Source: Elmis aenea
Lineage: Eukaryota; Arthropoda; Insecta; Coleoptera; Elmidae
Length of the DNA: 64,000 bases
Assembly: GCA_947652605.1 (NCBI GenBank)
Contig: OX393581.1
Location: 49,747,924-49,811,923, forward strand
Direction: 5' to 3'
Shown: piece by piece, positions 10,415 to 21,640 of the stretch
How positions within the stretch are numbered: position 1 is the stretch's first letter
Layout of the letters: every line of letters starts with the position of its first letter
Notes under the pieces: model-generated
What the model saw: the letters and a program-made list of their open reading frames with translations, nothing else
Told to the model about the DNA's origin: nothing
Database searches by the model: none
Position numbers and translations under genes: made by a program

Positions 10415-11202
10415 CAGGTTGTCCCAGATTACATTTCCAGCATGGGGATCTCGCTTATTATAGGAGATACAGGTTTGTTTAAATTAGATGAATTATTCCT
10501 TAGTTTAAGAGGAGCCCACAATCAATTTTTAAAAGTTCAACATTCTAGTGCTGCAGATGTTATAGCAAAAAATATGAAAATGTCGAATTTCTTTTTTCTC
10601 TCATAACTTGTTTCTGTTAATCATTAAATCAATTTTCTTTGTACATTCTGTAGGTACTTTTTTAATGTAAAATGTAACCATTGTTTTAGATTTTTTAATC
10701 TTCTACCATTTTCGAGATACTACTCCTAATTTCATTCTTTCTTACGGGCCGCGAAAGTGGCTATGGAATAGTTAAATGTGCTTTTTCCCCCTTTTAAATG
10801 AGCTGTTACTTGCTAAATCTATTTTTTATAAATAAGTCACAAAATCAAGAAAAATCGTATTTTACCAATCACTTATTAAGCTATGTATCTATGATAATAA
10901 AAACAAAAAACAACTAATTAAATGTCAAATTATAGTTACCATTTGTGTGCGATATAATTTATCAGAGTTTTTATCTGTTTTTAAACAGTTTCTATCGCAA
11001 AGAATGTAACATCTCAACATATCAAATTTTTCATTTGTTGTAAATCAGCCCAAAATTATATGATAACAAATTTGCTACAAAGACTATCGAATTACAAAAC
11101 TGTACTATAAAATAGATTATAGCTCTTCTCATACTAAAGAATAATTCATCTAATTTAAGCAAACGTGTATCTCTTATAATAAGTGATATCTGTGACACCC
11201 TG
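10415..11202. mobile_element. Foldback MITE, CAGG...CCTG ends, TA target
   Basis: Flanked by TATA on both sides (10411-10414, 11203-11206). The two ends are inverted copies over about 90-110 bp: 10450-10520 (TCGCTTATTATAGGAGATAC, then TTAGATGAATTATTC) pairs with 11110-11190. There is no coding capacity. The left end carries the ATGGGGATCTCGCTTATT module shared with other repeats in the window. Confidence 0.8.
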
Positions 11203-11619
11203 TATAAACAGAACACAGCTGTATTTTTAATATTTCATGCAAAAATTGGGCGATTGTTCAGTGGTTATTTAATTTCGAAAAGTTCTGAAGAACTTGAGCT
11301 TTTACTTGGGTGGCGACATGTGGGTCACACAAGAAAAATAATATCTACTGGCTTTAATATAAAGCAACTTTGAAAATAGCACAGTTCTTATGACTTGCGG
11401 GAGTACAGGCACCTTATTGCTCACTAATTAAGTTGCGGTCTATAAATTCAAGTTTACTTGCTTTTAACTGGGTCTAATAAAGCTGTCCTGTGCGTAGGTT
11501 ATAAAGATTTACTTTTTGCGTGACTTACATTTTTGTCAGAGAACGAAGATTACGTTTTTGGTCCTAAAAAATTAGGAAAAACATGTTCTTAACACGAAAA
11601 AGCGTCAAGTAATTTTATT
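11203..11619. other. No gene recognised
   Basis: AT-rich sequence between a foldback element and a dispersed repeat. I see no repeat, exon or RNA gene. Confidence 0.4.
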
Positions 11620-11950
11620 TATTAGTTATTTACTTAACAAGACCGGAAAGTGGTACTTTACTGGACGAGCGGCAGTCTTGGTACGAGCCGTAGGCGAGTC
11701 TTGAAAGCATACGAGTCCAGTAAAGACACTTTCCGGGTATGTTACGTACAATGTTTTTCTCTGCGTCCGCCATTGACACCAAAATCACTATCGTCACCAT
11801 CCATAATTAAACAATAACTTAACAAGCTACAGATGAAAACTCGCTTGGTGGTATAATGATGCTTGTTAGACAGCTCAAGCCAACAAAACAACTCATCACC
11901 ATGGCAACCAGCTACTTTCCGGCCTAGGCCGGTAAAGACAACTCGTTATA

Positions 11951-13264
11951 ACGGGTGCGCCATCTGTTGCGATAGCATTTGAAACTTGAATAGTTCCGCC
12001 ATTTTTTGACGTATTGACATCTACAGTGCCTTGTTCGACGCGTCATTTCTGTCTATTTTGTGCCATGAATCATCTAACACCGATACAACGAGCAGAAATC
12101 TTCAAATTGCATTTTGAAAATGGGTCCTCCATTGTCAAAACGCAACGTGCCTACAAACGTTTACATCCGCGTGAAACACGGCTTTCACACACCACAATTC
12201 GCAATTTGGTGCAAAAATTTATGGCCACCGGCAGTTGTGCGACCAAGTGGCAACCCAGAAGACCGAGACCAAGGCGCTCAAACGAAAATATCGCTGCCGT
12301 AGAAGCCGATGTTCGTGAAAACCCAAACACATCGCATCGACGCCGTGCATTGCAGTTGGGCTTGTCTGCAACGACATTGCGGCGCATTTTGAAGGGCGAC
12401 TTGCATCTTTTCCCTTACAAAGTGCAAATTACACAACGTTTGTTGCCGCAAGACAAGCCGCGACGTGCTGCGTACGCTCATTTCGTCGAAAACATGCTCC
12501 ATGGTGATGGTGACTTTTGGTTCAAAATCATCATGAGCGATGAAGCTCATTTCACATTGAATGGCGCGGTTAATAAGCAAAACTGCCGCTTTTGGGCCGA
12601 CGAAAATCCTTGTGAGATATTCGAGGAGCCTCTCCATGATCAAAAAGTGACCGTTTGGTGCGGCGTATCGGCCAAAAAGATCATCGGTCCGTATTTTTTC
12701 GAGAACGAGGCTGGCAACGCCGTTACGATCAATGGCGCGCGCTACAGAGCGATGCTGCGTGACTTTGTGTTTCCGGAAATGACTGGAAATGACATGGCCC
12801 ACTTCTGGTTCCAACAGGACGGGGCCACAGCACACACTAGCCGCGATTCAATGACGCTACTCCGCACGATGTTCGACCGACGAATCATATCGAAAAACGG
12901 CGATTTCGACGCCGCCGTGCTCACCCGATTTGACGCCGCCGGACTTCTTTTTGTGGGGGTATTTGAAGAGCAAAGTTTACATCGACAAGCCGCAGACCAT
13001 AGCTCAGCTCAAAGCCAATATTCGCCTGGAAATATCGCTTATTACCACCGAGACGCTGGAAAATGTGATGCAAAATGCACGAAAAAGGGCATCTTTTTGC
13101 ATCAAAAATGATGGTGGTCATTTGTTGGACAATACATTCAAAACATGATGTAAATAAAATAAAAAGGAACAAATAAAGTTTGTGTAAAAAAAATAATAAA
13201 AAAAGTTGTCCACATCAAAAGTTATTCAAGTTTCAAATGCTATCGCAACAAATGGCGCACCCTT
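11951..13264 (+). mobile_element. mariner-type transposon, 1314 bp
   Basis: Inverted repeats of about 40 bp (starting near GGGTGCGCCATCTGTTGCGA) lie at both ends, flanked by TA at 11949-11950 and 13265-13266. The uninterrupted copy of the host repeat at 57.3 kb shows the empty site with a single TA, which fixes both boundaries. It carries one transposase gene, disabled by a frameshift. Confidence 0.9.
12065..13148 (+). pseudogene. mariner transposase (DD41D), one frameshift
   Basis: From ATG 12065 the frame encodes an N-terminal helix-turn-helix region (GSSIVKTQRAYKRLHP), an RRPRPRR linker, a second DNA-binding helix region and the DDD catalytic core: D in IMSDEAHFTLNG (codon 12539) and D in FWFQQDGATAHTS (codon 12818). 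Just after KNGDF, near 12910, the frame shifts by a loss equivalent to 2 bases. The other frame then gives SPDLTPPDFFLWG with the third D (codon 12942) and runs to a stop at 13148. Allowing for the lost residue, 41 residues separate the second and third D, the spacing of the DD41D (rosa-like) group. All three catalytic residues survive, so the break is recent. The longer frame opening at TTG 12014 is not a real start. Confidence 0.9.
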
Positions 13265-13345
13265 TACCATGACAACCAGTTACTTTTCGGCATTGGCCAG
13301 TAAAGATGTATTTTCCAGCCTAAAAATTAATCGAAAACAACTGAT

Positions 13346-13879
13346 TTTCTAGAAAAATACTTATATGGGTAATTTTTTTTTTTTTGGTTGATTTGTAAGG
13401 TAAATTTGAAACGGAAATAAACGCCCTTCTCTGTTAGATTCTGATATTGACTTTTACCTTTGGTTTTATAGCTAAACGATGCATTGATGCATGAATATCT
13501 TATCATAGTGTTATTTTAAACCGGGATTTACTCTTAGCTCAAAAACAAACGTGCTCCATTTAGACTGCTATGAAATTTTAAAGACGCTGGAACGAGGAAA
13601 TTATTCAACTATCGCTCAAATTCAAATCGCTGAAGTGTAAAGAATCGATAAACCATAGGTTTACCACGAGCTTTGAATATAAGCAGCTTAAATACATAAT
13701 TTCACATTGGATATTAAATAACTAAGCCAATGAACAGAATAAACTAAAACAAATTGTGCCATGTTTGGAAAACGAACTTAATTTGTTTTGTGTATCATAT
13801 GTTATTTTTATTATTATATGGGGTAATTCAAAAAGATAATTCTTCATTTTTTTCTGTAGTGACAAAATGGAAAGCTATA
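13346..13879. other. No gene recognised
   Basis: Non-coding AT-rich sequence between the dispersed repeat and a foldback element. An open frame of about 105 codons at 13754 runs into the repeat and has no recognisable domain. Confidence 0.4.
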
Positions 13880-14498
13880 CAGGGTGTTTATAAATTGTTG
13901 GAAGCTCTACACGTGACGATATTCTTCGTAAAATTCTGTCGAAAATCTCAATACAAAAATTTTGTACCATGCTTCCTATGGCCTCAGGAACCATTTAAAG
14001 AAAAAAAAATTGGCAACATTGCGTCCATTGATTTGCGTTTGGACATTTTTTTATCAGCAATTTTTACTTAAGCATTTATAATATTTGTTCGAACTGAAAG
14101 CCTTCAGTTCGTAAACATAGCTGCAAACTTTTAGGTATCGTCTAACACAAACTAGAAATAATTACGAGAAAAACAGAGATAACAGCTAAGGACAATGTTG
14201 CCTTGTGTATTATTTTCATTCAAATCAGTGATTTACATATTTTCAACACCAATTTTTGAAAGGAAAAACACAATATCTAGGAAAAAATATTATTCGAAAT
14301 TTATTTTTATTTCAAATCGCAGCTTTTTCATTAAAAAATATTAAATAACGTTTTTTAAAGGACAGAATGTCAAAATTTTGAGGACTTCTTGCAGACACAG
14401 CAAGCATGGTACAACATTCTCATGTCAAGATTTTCGACTTAGAATTTTATGAAGAACATCGCCACGTGTAGCGCTTCCGCCAATTTATACACACCCTG
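13880..14498. mobile_element. Foldback MITE, CAGGGTG...CACCCTG, TA target
   Basis: 619 bp between TA dinucleotides. Long inverted ends: 13880-13980 (TGTTTATAAATTGTTGGAAG, ACACGTG, then ACCATGCTTCC) pairs with 14400-14498 (AAGCATGGTAC, CACGTGT, CAATTTATACACACCCTG). There is no coding capacity. Confidence 0.8.
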
Positions 14499-14516
14499 TA
14501 CAAGAAATCTTATTAC

Positions 14517-14640
14517 ACGGGCGTTATTTTCTCAAAAAAATAGCCCCAGAGACCGTTATCAGATTTTCGCTAACTACGAGTATTACGGTAACCGAGATAC
14601 CCCGTAAAACATTTGAATTTGGTCCACACTGTGTACAAAT
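14517..14640 (-). repeat. Solo repeat end related to 59604
   Basis: Read on the minus strand, ACCAAATTCAAATGTTTTAC followed by GGGGTATCTCGGTTAC matches the left end of the repeat starting at 59604. No partner end is visible nearby, so this is a partial copy. Confidence 0.6.
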
Positions 14641-15333
14641 TGGGCTATTTTGATAAATCACGACTCTTAGTAGGTGAAGGTGCTTCCCTCAGATAAAATA
14701 AAAATTTTAATCTTCCCAGATCCTGATGAATACGAAGCCGTTAAATTGCGCGTATTTTCCTAAATATATATTACTGTATATGACATATAATTTTCTTTCA
14801 TTTTGCATAAAATCTTCCGCGTGGTTTTCGTGCCAGCAGAGCGCCATAAATATCAAAAATATAAAATACAGCCCCCGACTCGTTGTAACTTTTTTTGTAT
14901 TATGCAAAGTGTCGGCCCGGTGAATGGAAGATATATTACAGAGAGTTGTGTGTGTGCGTGTGTCCGAGGCTCATCAAAACTTAATAACATGCAAATTTGC
15001 CAACAAACGAGTCTCTTCTTTAACTTGGCCTAATGGAGCAGTACTTACATTCATGATTTAGTATTCTCTTTGTATTTTGATCCTAAAATAAACATTAACT
15101 TGTATGTGCATAAAGTTACGTGTAGCCAGCCCAACCGTCTGCAAAATAACATAGCAACGAATCCCTCTCCACCAAAACCCGACCATACAATGGCTACATT
15201 AACTTCTGGAAGTAAAAGATAAACAAAAGTTTGTGTTTTAAGAGAGTGCTTAACGTTTACATTTAAACGTGTTTCCTTTTAATCATTTATTAATTTTATA
15301 ATTCTGGTATTAAAAGAATTAAGCGAACAGACG
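14641..15333. other. No gene recognised; short GT microsatellite
   Basis: A GTGTGTGTGCGTGTGT run lies at about 14945-14963. Otherwise I see no gene or repeat. Confidence 0.4.
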
Positions 15334-15548
15334 CAGAGGCGCCGAGAGACGTCGCCGGGCCCGGGAAAAAAAAATACATGTGCCCCAAGTAAATAAATTA
15401 TTTGAAAATTTATTTAAAAAAAAACGAATTGTGAATCGTGAATATTTAATACACCATAATTAAAAAAGTGTGTGGATTCCTGGGCCCTTAATTTACTTCC
15501 GGGCCCGGGGTTTGGAGCCCCCCCTACCCCTCCCTCTTATCGGCCCTG
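15334..15548. mobile_element. hAT MITE with perfect 8-bp target duplication
   Basis: 215 bp flanked by AACAGACG at 15326-15333 and 15549-15556. Ends CAGAGGCGCCGAGAG and (reversed) CAGGGCCGATAAGAG. GC-rich ends with GGGCCCGGG surround an AT-rich centre. It is too short to code. Confidence 0.85.
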
Positions 15549-15584
15549 AACAGACGCTTTCTTAGTTACAAATTATCACTAGTA

Positions 15585-15830
15585 TAAAGAATTTGAACGC
15601 GTAATAGAGCATCCACCGTAGTCACCTGACTTGGCAATGTGGGGATTTTGGTAATTTTTTGGACCTGAAATGTCTTGTCCGAGGAGGAGATTGACATTGC
15701 CATTCAGGATTATTTTGCGCATGTTCCGAGAAAAACCTTGCCTGGAAGCTTTAAAGGGGTGGAAACTAAAAATTGCGAATGTGTTGATCCCGAATTCGAT
15801 CATATTTTAAACAGAATCTTGAGATATTAA
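15585..15830 (+). pseudogene. mariner transposase C-terminal scrap
   Basis: The plus strand reads H-P-P-stop-SPDLAMWGFW near 15610-15650, a decayed version of the HPPYSPDLAPCDFWLF catalytic region of mariner transposases, followed by residues compatible with the C-terminal tail in a shifted frame. Stops and frame changes mark it as dead. A related scrap on the minus strand is at 41645-42110. Confidence 0.55.
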
Positions 15831-15884
15831 CCACAATTTTTATGCTGCTCATTGAGTTCAGCTTTGTCCCAGAATTATTTTTAT

Positions 15885-16698
15885 TATTATTTCCGCGGAG
15901 GTGGTCCCCTTTTCGGGTTCCCGTACTGCGACCTCCTATTGATCTATTGTACCCTCTGGCGATAGCCCCTTAGAAGCCCTGTGTTTTTTTAAAAACTCCA
16001 GGATTTTCTTTAAGGATGTTTTTTTTAAAGTCGATAGTGTGTGAATCCTTCACACTGGCATATTACGTGAAGAGGAGTTTCTTCTTCTTCACCACATTCT
16101 CTGCATATATCGGTCTCTGAGAGACCTATTATGTAGAAGTGTTTGTTTAGCCCACGGTGTCCTGTGACGAGTCCTGTGGCTGCTCTGATGTCTACTCTGC
16201 TCATCCTGAGCATTTCTTCTGTCTTTTCTTTGGAGACCATCGACAGGACAGCCTTAGAAAGGGCTTGTCCTGCAACTTTTTTCCAATGAGCATTATGCTC
16301 CTGTATTAATATGTTATTAAGACGCCGCTTGGCTGTTCCATAGGATGTGCCAATTTTGGCTGGGCGATCTGCCTTCTCGTTCCCTGGTATATTAGTGTGC
16401 CCTGGGCACCATACCAGTTTAAGATTATACCTGCTTCCTAGCACGTTGAATGCCCGGATGCAGTTCAGAACAAGTCCTGAGTTTGATTCCGACGAGCCAA
16501 GAGCTTTTAACGCTGCTGGGCTGTGAAGATTATTTTATTATTAAAATCTCTTTCTAATAGTGTTCCTGCACATAAGTGCATAGGGTACACCTCGGCTTGA
16601 AATTTGGTTGCACACTGTCCAAGGCTTACAGATGTGCCTGGTTTCAGTTGAGCTGCTCCCCATATTCCGCAGCCTGTGCGTGTAAATTCAGCAAAATT
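15885..16698 (-). pseudogene. LINE ORF2 C-terminus: RNase H and tail
   Basis: Minus-strand reading gives the start of an RNase H domain (CGIWGAAQLKPG, then QFQAEVY-like FQAEVYPMHLC), then LVWCPGHTNIPGNEKADRPA, the classic RNase H C-terminal motif of Jockey/I/R1-type LINEs, then a Cys-rich tail with CRECGEEEETPLHVICQCE. The C-terminal part is open for 139 codons (16025-16444), but a stop interrupts the frame upstream at about 16510-16530, and everything N-terminal (RT, endonuclease) is missing. The 5' side ends where a foldback arm begins (16700). Confidence 0.85.
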
Positions 16699-16699
16699 T

Positions 16700-17000
16700 T
16701 AACCCACTAAAAAGTTCTGATAAAAAAACCAACAGGGGTCGCACTTTTCAGCCCCCTGTGAAGGTGGAAGATGATTAAAAATATTAGTATGGGAAACCTT
16801 TTAAAAGTATAAAATATCATTCTCCTACATTTCTCCAAATTTGAGAAATAAAATAAAAACCTAATTTTACCGTTCCTCTTTAGGGGGGTGTATCTTAAAA
16901 AGGAGACGTCTAAGGAAAAAAATGTATACGAAAGACCCCCCTTAATTTTCGATAAGGAATCACCTCCTGATTTTTTTTGCAATACTTAAGAAACATTCTG
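16700..17000 (-). mobile_element. Single arm of foldback MITE (63.3/47.3 kb family)
   Basis: Matches, in reverse, one arm of the foldbacks at 47274-47944 and 63315-63876: AAAAAGTTCTGATAAAAAAAC, CAGCCCCCTGTGAAGGTGG, then ...TTAAGAAACATTCTG next to TA. The other arm is absent; the repeat abuts the LINE remnant. Confidence 0.8.
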
Positions 17001-17002
17001 TA

Positions 17003-18724
17003 TATCCAATATATCATTCTAGTTTTTAATCCCCAGTTTTTCCCAAAATACTTCAGCATTTTATAAATGTAGTAGATTAGTATGTTATCTTGAGTACTGT
17101 AAAATGCGACTTACACATACATTTTTTTTATAACGGTCGACAATTTTGTCGTTTTTAAGTACATAACGAATGTTCAATTAAAAGCACTGCTTTGTAGATA
17201 TGCTGCACCAGTCTCTTTGTCCATAGCAATATTATATATTACAGTTGTCGTAGCAACGATCATGGTTGGCAGCGACGTTCATCTAAAACTATATTGATTT
17301 AGTTGAACGAGATTTCATCATTAAAATAACGTCTTCCGACTTGTGTCCAAAATAAAGACTTCCTCTCCATTTATTCATGAATTTAGAAAAAAAAAAACAT
17401 CTTAAAAAAGAAGTGATTTTTAGAGGATATAACCTTGCTGAAAAATGTGTCCAATTTATATATTTTTTTTAAACTTGGCACTACGGTGTGTGTATTTATT
17501 AATTCATTAAGTTTATAACGGAAATATAAAAGTGCAGCGGAAATTAATAAGTAATGCCTTTCTTAGATCAAACATATAAATTTCTAGGCCAATCATTCGA
17601 CCTGTTATGTCGGAAAACAATGGGTGAATTCACTTTTCTTTTTTACAATAAATCAGACTGCATTTTATAGATATTCGAGTCTTGAACTTTTGCAAAAAAA
17701 AAAGATTTTTAACTTATTTAAAATTGTAAATGAATAATTAAAAAATTTGCCAATCTTCTTCTTTTTATTCTTACGCCTCACCGTTAGGTGTGAAGCATTT
17801 GTTTCTTCTTATGTATGTTGCCTCTTTTTGTTTTCCATTTCTTTATTCGTTGTATTTTTTTTAATTGGAAAACAGTAAATGATATATTTGAAATTTTAAC
17901 GAATTAATTATTGGAAAAGAATCGTTTAGTTAATGCTATCTTGGAAGCAGAAAGTGTACTTTATTAGCTTTTGATTCAAGTTAAACCACAAAATGATTAT
18001 TAATTTTTGTAGAACGTTATCCATTCCAATTAAACTCGGTCAGATACAATCTCATCAAGTCTTGCCCAATTTAGATCGTTTATATATATATATTTATGAA
18101 CACGAGTCTAATTTTTCTTGGTCTTGCAAATAATTAAATTTAAATATTAATTAATTTACAAGCGACAAAGGAAGTTTTCCGGTTTAATTTAAGACAAATA
18201 CCTCAACTTTGCCCCTTTAACCCGAATACAAGACTCACGCCAACAAACAAGTGAATAATTAACTTGAATCTTTGCGTCTGGATCAATCCTAATTCCATTC
18301 ACTGCATCCTGTATTTGTTCAATAAATCCTTGCGCCTTGATATTCCAAACACGTATACAGGGTGATTTATCGCGTCTGCAAACTTTGCCAGATCGGGTTG
18401 ACGCCAGAACAATGTTTAAAATTTTGGTTTGATAATAGTTATCAGAGTTATATAAATATTAAAACGATTATAGATTATGGGATAAAAAACAAACGTAAAA
18501 GCGCTTCGATTTTGTTTGTTCCAAACGTTTTTCAAATGTTTTTTACTAAGCTAATAAACAGATGAACATTGTTTAGAAATTTAAAATTGCAGGCGACTAA
18601 AAATTAATATTGAATATTGCTAGGTTGTTGCATAAAGTATTTAAAATTTACTTATTATTTAAAATTTTGAATAAATTACAGTCATTTTATAAAATTGTGC
18701 GAAAGTTATTTAATGTTTTTTTAA
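17003..18724. other. No gene recognised; one solo repeat end
   Basis: Very AT-rich. At 18358 a TACAGGGTGATTTATCGCGT end of the CAGGGTG type starts, with no matching second end. No coding frame with recognisable content. Confidence 0.4.
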
Positions 18725-19244
18725 CCCCTTACTGCATGACTTTTTAAATTTTCAAATAAATTTTTTTGAATGTGTACAATATATTACAGAATGCTAAAAA
18801 AATGTTAAAAAAATTTTATTTTAATTTTAAGACGAAATTTTTTACCTTTTCTGTTTTTTTTTCTAATATGTAATACCATGCATATATACTACATACATAA
18901 TTTTTATTCATAAAAATTAAATGATTTGGCACAAAGGATTTAGACGTTATTATAGTAAAAAAAAATTACACGTCGAATTTATAATGTAAATAAATAAAAT
19001 GCAATAACATAAATTTACCCAATTTGCATAAATGGCGGTAGTAGGCGGGAAATGTTAAGCTCTTTGACGTTTTTTAATGAATATTTTCTGTAGTTCAACA
19101 TAGATGGCGCAATTTTTCAAATATTACGCGTGAAACTGTATATTATTAGTATAGTACACTGTAGAAGGCGCTACTATATGAGAACTATGACTAATATCGC
19201 TTTATATGGTACGTATCATATCTGATACAATATGCGGTAAGGGG
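18725..19244. mobile_element. piggyBac-like MITE (TTAA target)
   Basis: 520 bp flanked by TTAA (18721-18724 and 19245-19248). Terminal inverted repeats CCCCTTACTGCAT and, reversed, CCCCTTACCGCAT. The TTAA duplication and CCC-starting ends are the marks of the piggyBac superfamily. It has no transposase. Confidence 0.8.
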
Positions 19245-19248
19245 TTAA

Positions 19249-20437
19249 AATAAGAACGATATAATTTTAAAATTAAATAAAAACAAAACAAAAACCTTAA
19301 TCCACGGTCTCCCCCATATAAAACAATATAAAAAATCAAAATCAAAAAACATTTTAAAATAATATCATTCCTATTGAAAAACCATTTACATTTGTAACAA
19401 TTTTGTACATGCCCTGAAAAATCCTTTCGAGTAAAGGCGAAACCTCAGCTGTAAGCAGTGTTATCTTACTTGTCCTGATTTCTGATGTCACCACCATCTG
19501 CAGGACACGATACATAATCAATACAGTTTTAGTATGAGCTTGTACGTGTAATATATATGTAAATTCGTGAAGCATCTTCCTTTGATACAAAATAAGGCAT
19601 TTTTCAGTTTTTAAGTTAAGTTAGTTATTTCCCCAGGGCTGGTGATTGGCAGATCCAGGGTAAAAGTCGATGAGTTAGAAACGAATGGCCGTTTTATTTT
19701 ACCGATCACTGGAACGGTTTAGCCAGACGAAATTAGAGCACAATATGCATAGATTCTTACTACAAACACTTATTCTTGGTAGTTCAATCATCCTTTTATT
19801 TCTAAGGGCTTTCAAAAAAAAACTTAATTTAAATTTAACCATTAATAACAAACTTCAGAAGTAAATGAATTGATTGTTCTAATAAGTTCCCAGGGACTGT
19901 AATTATCACAAGGATAACAAAAGTTATTTTTAAACTAAGAAATATCGAAGTAAACTACTTCAGAGAGTCAAAGTTGTGTTACATAAAGCGTGTACTGTAA
20001 TTAAACTACAAAATCGACACAAAGCTTTTAAATGTTGAGTGTTAAAGGCATTCTGCAGGTGGCAAAGTGAGTGTGAATTCCATTAGAATTCACATCAGTC
20101 GATTTGCATGATCTGAGAAATGAGAAATTGTGTGGAAGCTAAAAATGTGCTTGCTGCACGTCTGTGAAGTAATAAATTCAATTCTCATGAGCATCTGTTT
20201 GGAAAATGGAAATTATATTTGCATAATGTTGCAACTTCTGATGCTCACACGTTCAGCTTGCGGAAAGGTCTTTGCTGTAAATTTTGATTGCACTTTTGCA
20301 TCGTGAAACCTTTTGAGAACTTTACAGGATTATGAGCGAAAATCTAGTTGCGAATTTTTGATTGCGGTTTCGAATGTTCATGAACAGCTATGAGATTCAA
20401 TGTTGCATGTTACTTTTTGTTTTGTTTTGGAAGGTTT
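19249..20437. other. No gene recognised
   Basis: Only short frames. A small perfect palindrome (GTGAATTC / GAATTCAC, about 20071-20092) is the only structure noted. Confidence 0.4.
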
Positions 20438-21640
20438 TGTGAACAAACTAAGGGTAGAAATGCATTGTTCGTGGTTTCTTTAACAGTTTTAGAAAATATA
20501 AAGCCTAATGCAAAAGTTTACAATTTTTGTCATAAAAAATTTAAAGTTTTTTTTACACTTGGAAGTTTTTACAACATTTTCAAGCGCTGAAAAAAAAAGG
20601 TTCTATGCCGGTTTTGAATAAACTAAAGGTGCATATGTATTGCTTGGGGTTTCTTTTATATTTATAGAAAATATTTAAACACCATTCCAAAACAATCGAT
20701 TTTTTTCTGAATAATATTGCGAGGTTATAGTTTTGGAACTGTTTTAAAAACTTAAAGGAGCTGTATTAGTATATTACATAACAAGAGTTGTAAGAAGCAT
20801 ACTATGCACGAGTGAAAAAGTATTTCCACGAGTGAGTAATTGCTTTATAACTCGTGTTATGTAACTTACTTTTTCTACGAACACATAATACCTACGATTT
20901 TAACGGCTCTTTGGCTAATATACACATGTAAATACGTTGTCTTGTCAATTTTGACGTAATCCTACTTTGACGTTTCTAGACAAATGCGCGTTTTGCTTAT
21001 CGTACAAAAAAAAAACCCTTTTTAATAAGGCCACAGCGTACTATGACTTCCATTTAAAAAAATACAAGTTTGTGTTATAACTCGCTATGAAAATTTCGTT
21101 AACATATTTAAAATCTACGCAAAAGTATCTATAAAAGCCAATTTTTACTTTTATCTAGCTCATATGCTTATGGAATTATTCAAGTTTGAAAAAATCGACC
21201 TTTTCCAGTTTTTTTTTAAATATTTTAAAAAGTCGATGACGTAGGTCAAATTTGGAAAAGTCATCAGATTTCCCTTTTAATTCTGCACAAATTGGCTATT
21301 TTAAACGTTTCTGTATCTTTAACATTAACCCATCCATTAGGTTAAAAAAATGGGCACCCTGTATATGCACTTGAAACTTTTTTAAAAATTTTAAAAAGCC
21401 GAGTAAAATTGTTTTGGGCTGTTTTTCAACAAACCAAAGGTGTGGCAATGCATAGTTTAGGGCTTCTTTAACAATTCTAGAAAATATAAACCCCATTGCA
21501 GAACTTCCGAATATTTGCCAAAGAAAAATGCAAGGAAAACTAGGTGAAAATGCGTTGTTTACGGTTTCTTTAACATTTCTGAAAAATATAAAGATCATTG
21601 GTAAACTTTTGAGTTTTTGCCAACAAAAATTTGCCAAGAT
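20438..21640 (+). repeat. Degenerate tandem array (~175-bp unit), interrupted
   Basis: Four diverged copies of a unit containing CAAACTAAAGGTG, GGTTTCTTTAACA and AGAAAATATAAA start at about 20438, 20615, 21421 and 21531. The first two are about 177 bp apart. Copies two and three are separated by a MITE (20765-21005) and a further CACCCTGTATA-ended segment (to about 21362). No protein is encoded. Confidence 0.65.
20765..21005 (-). mobile_element. MITE family H, copy 1
   Basis: Contains a ~95-nt imperfect hairpin (TTACATAACAAGAGTTGTAA ... TTATAACTCGTGTTATGTAA) followed by a tail with GCCAAAGAGCCGTTAAAATC in reverse and GTCTAGAAACGTCAAAGTAG in reverse. It is the reverse of the copies at 44935 and 56350. 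Confidence 0.75.

Larger units (their letters stand above)
11620..13345 (-). repeat. Dispersed repeat A, copy 1 (interrupted)
   Basis: About 410 bp of this segment (outside the mariner at 11951-13264) matches the reverse complement of 57275-57685 along its whole length. The shared parts include TAACAAGACCGGAAAGTGG, a long imperfect hairpin (CTTTACTGGAC ... GTCCAGTAAAG, 11640-11745), a short frame starting MDGDDSD, and a GGCCTAGGCCGG palindrome. No transposase is seen, so it is probably a non-autonomous element of unknown class. Confidence 0.75.

Noticed and set aside
12151..13172. Several minus-strand frames (up to 185 codons) across the mariner transposase
   Set aside because: They are antisense shadows of the transposase gene, whose domains are clear on the plus strand.
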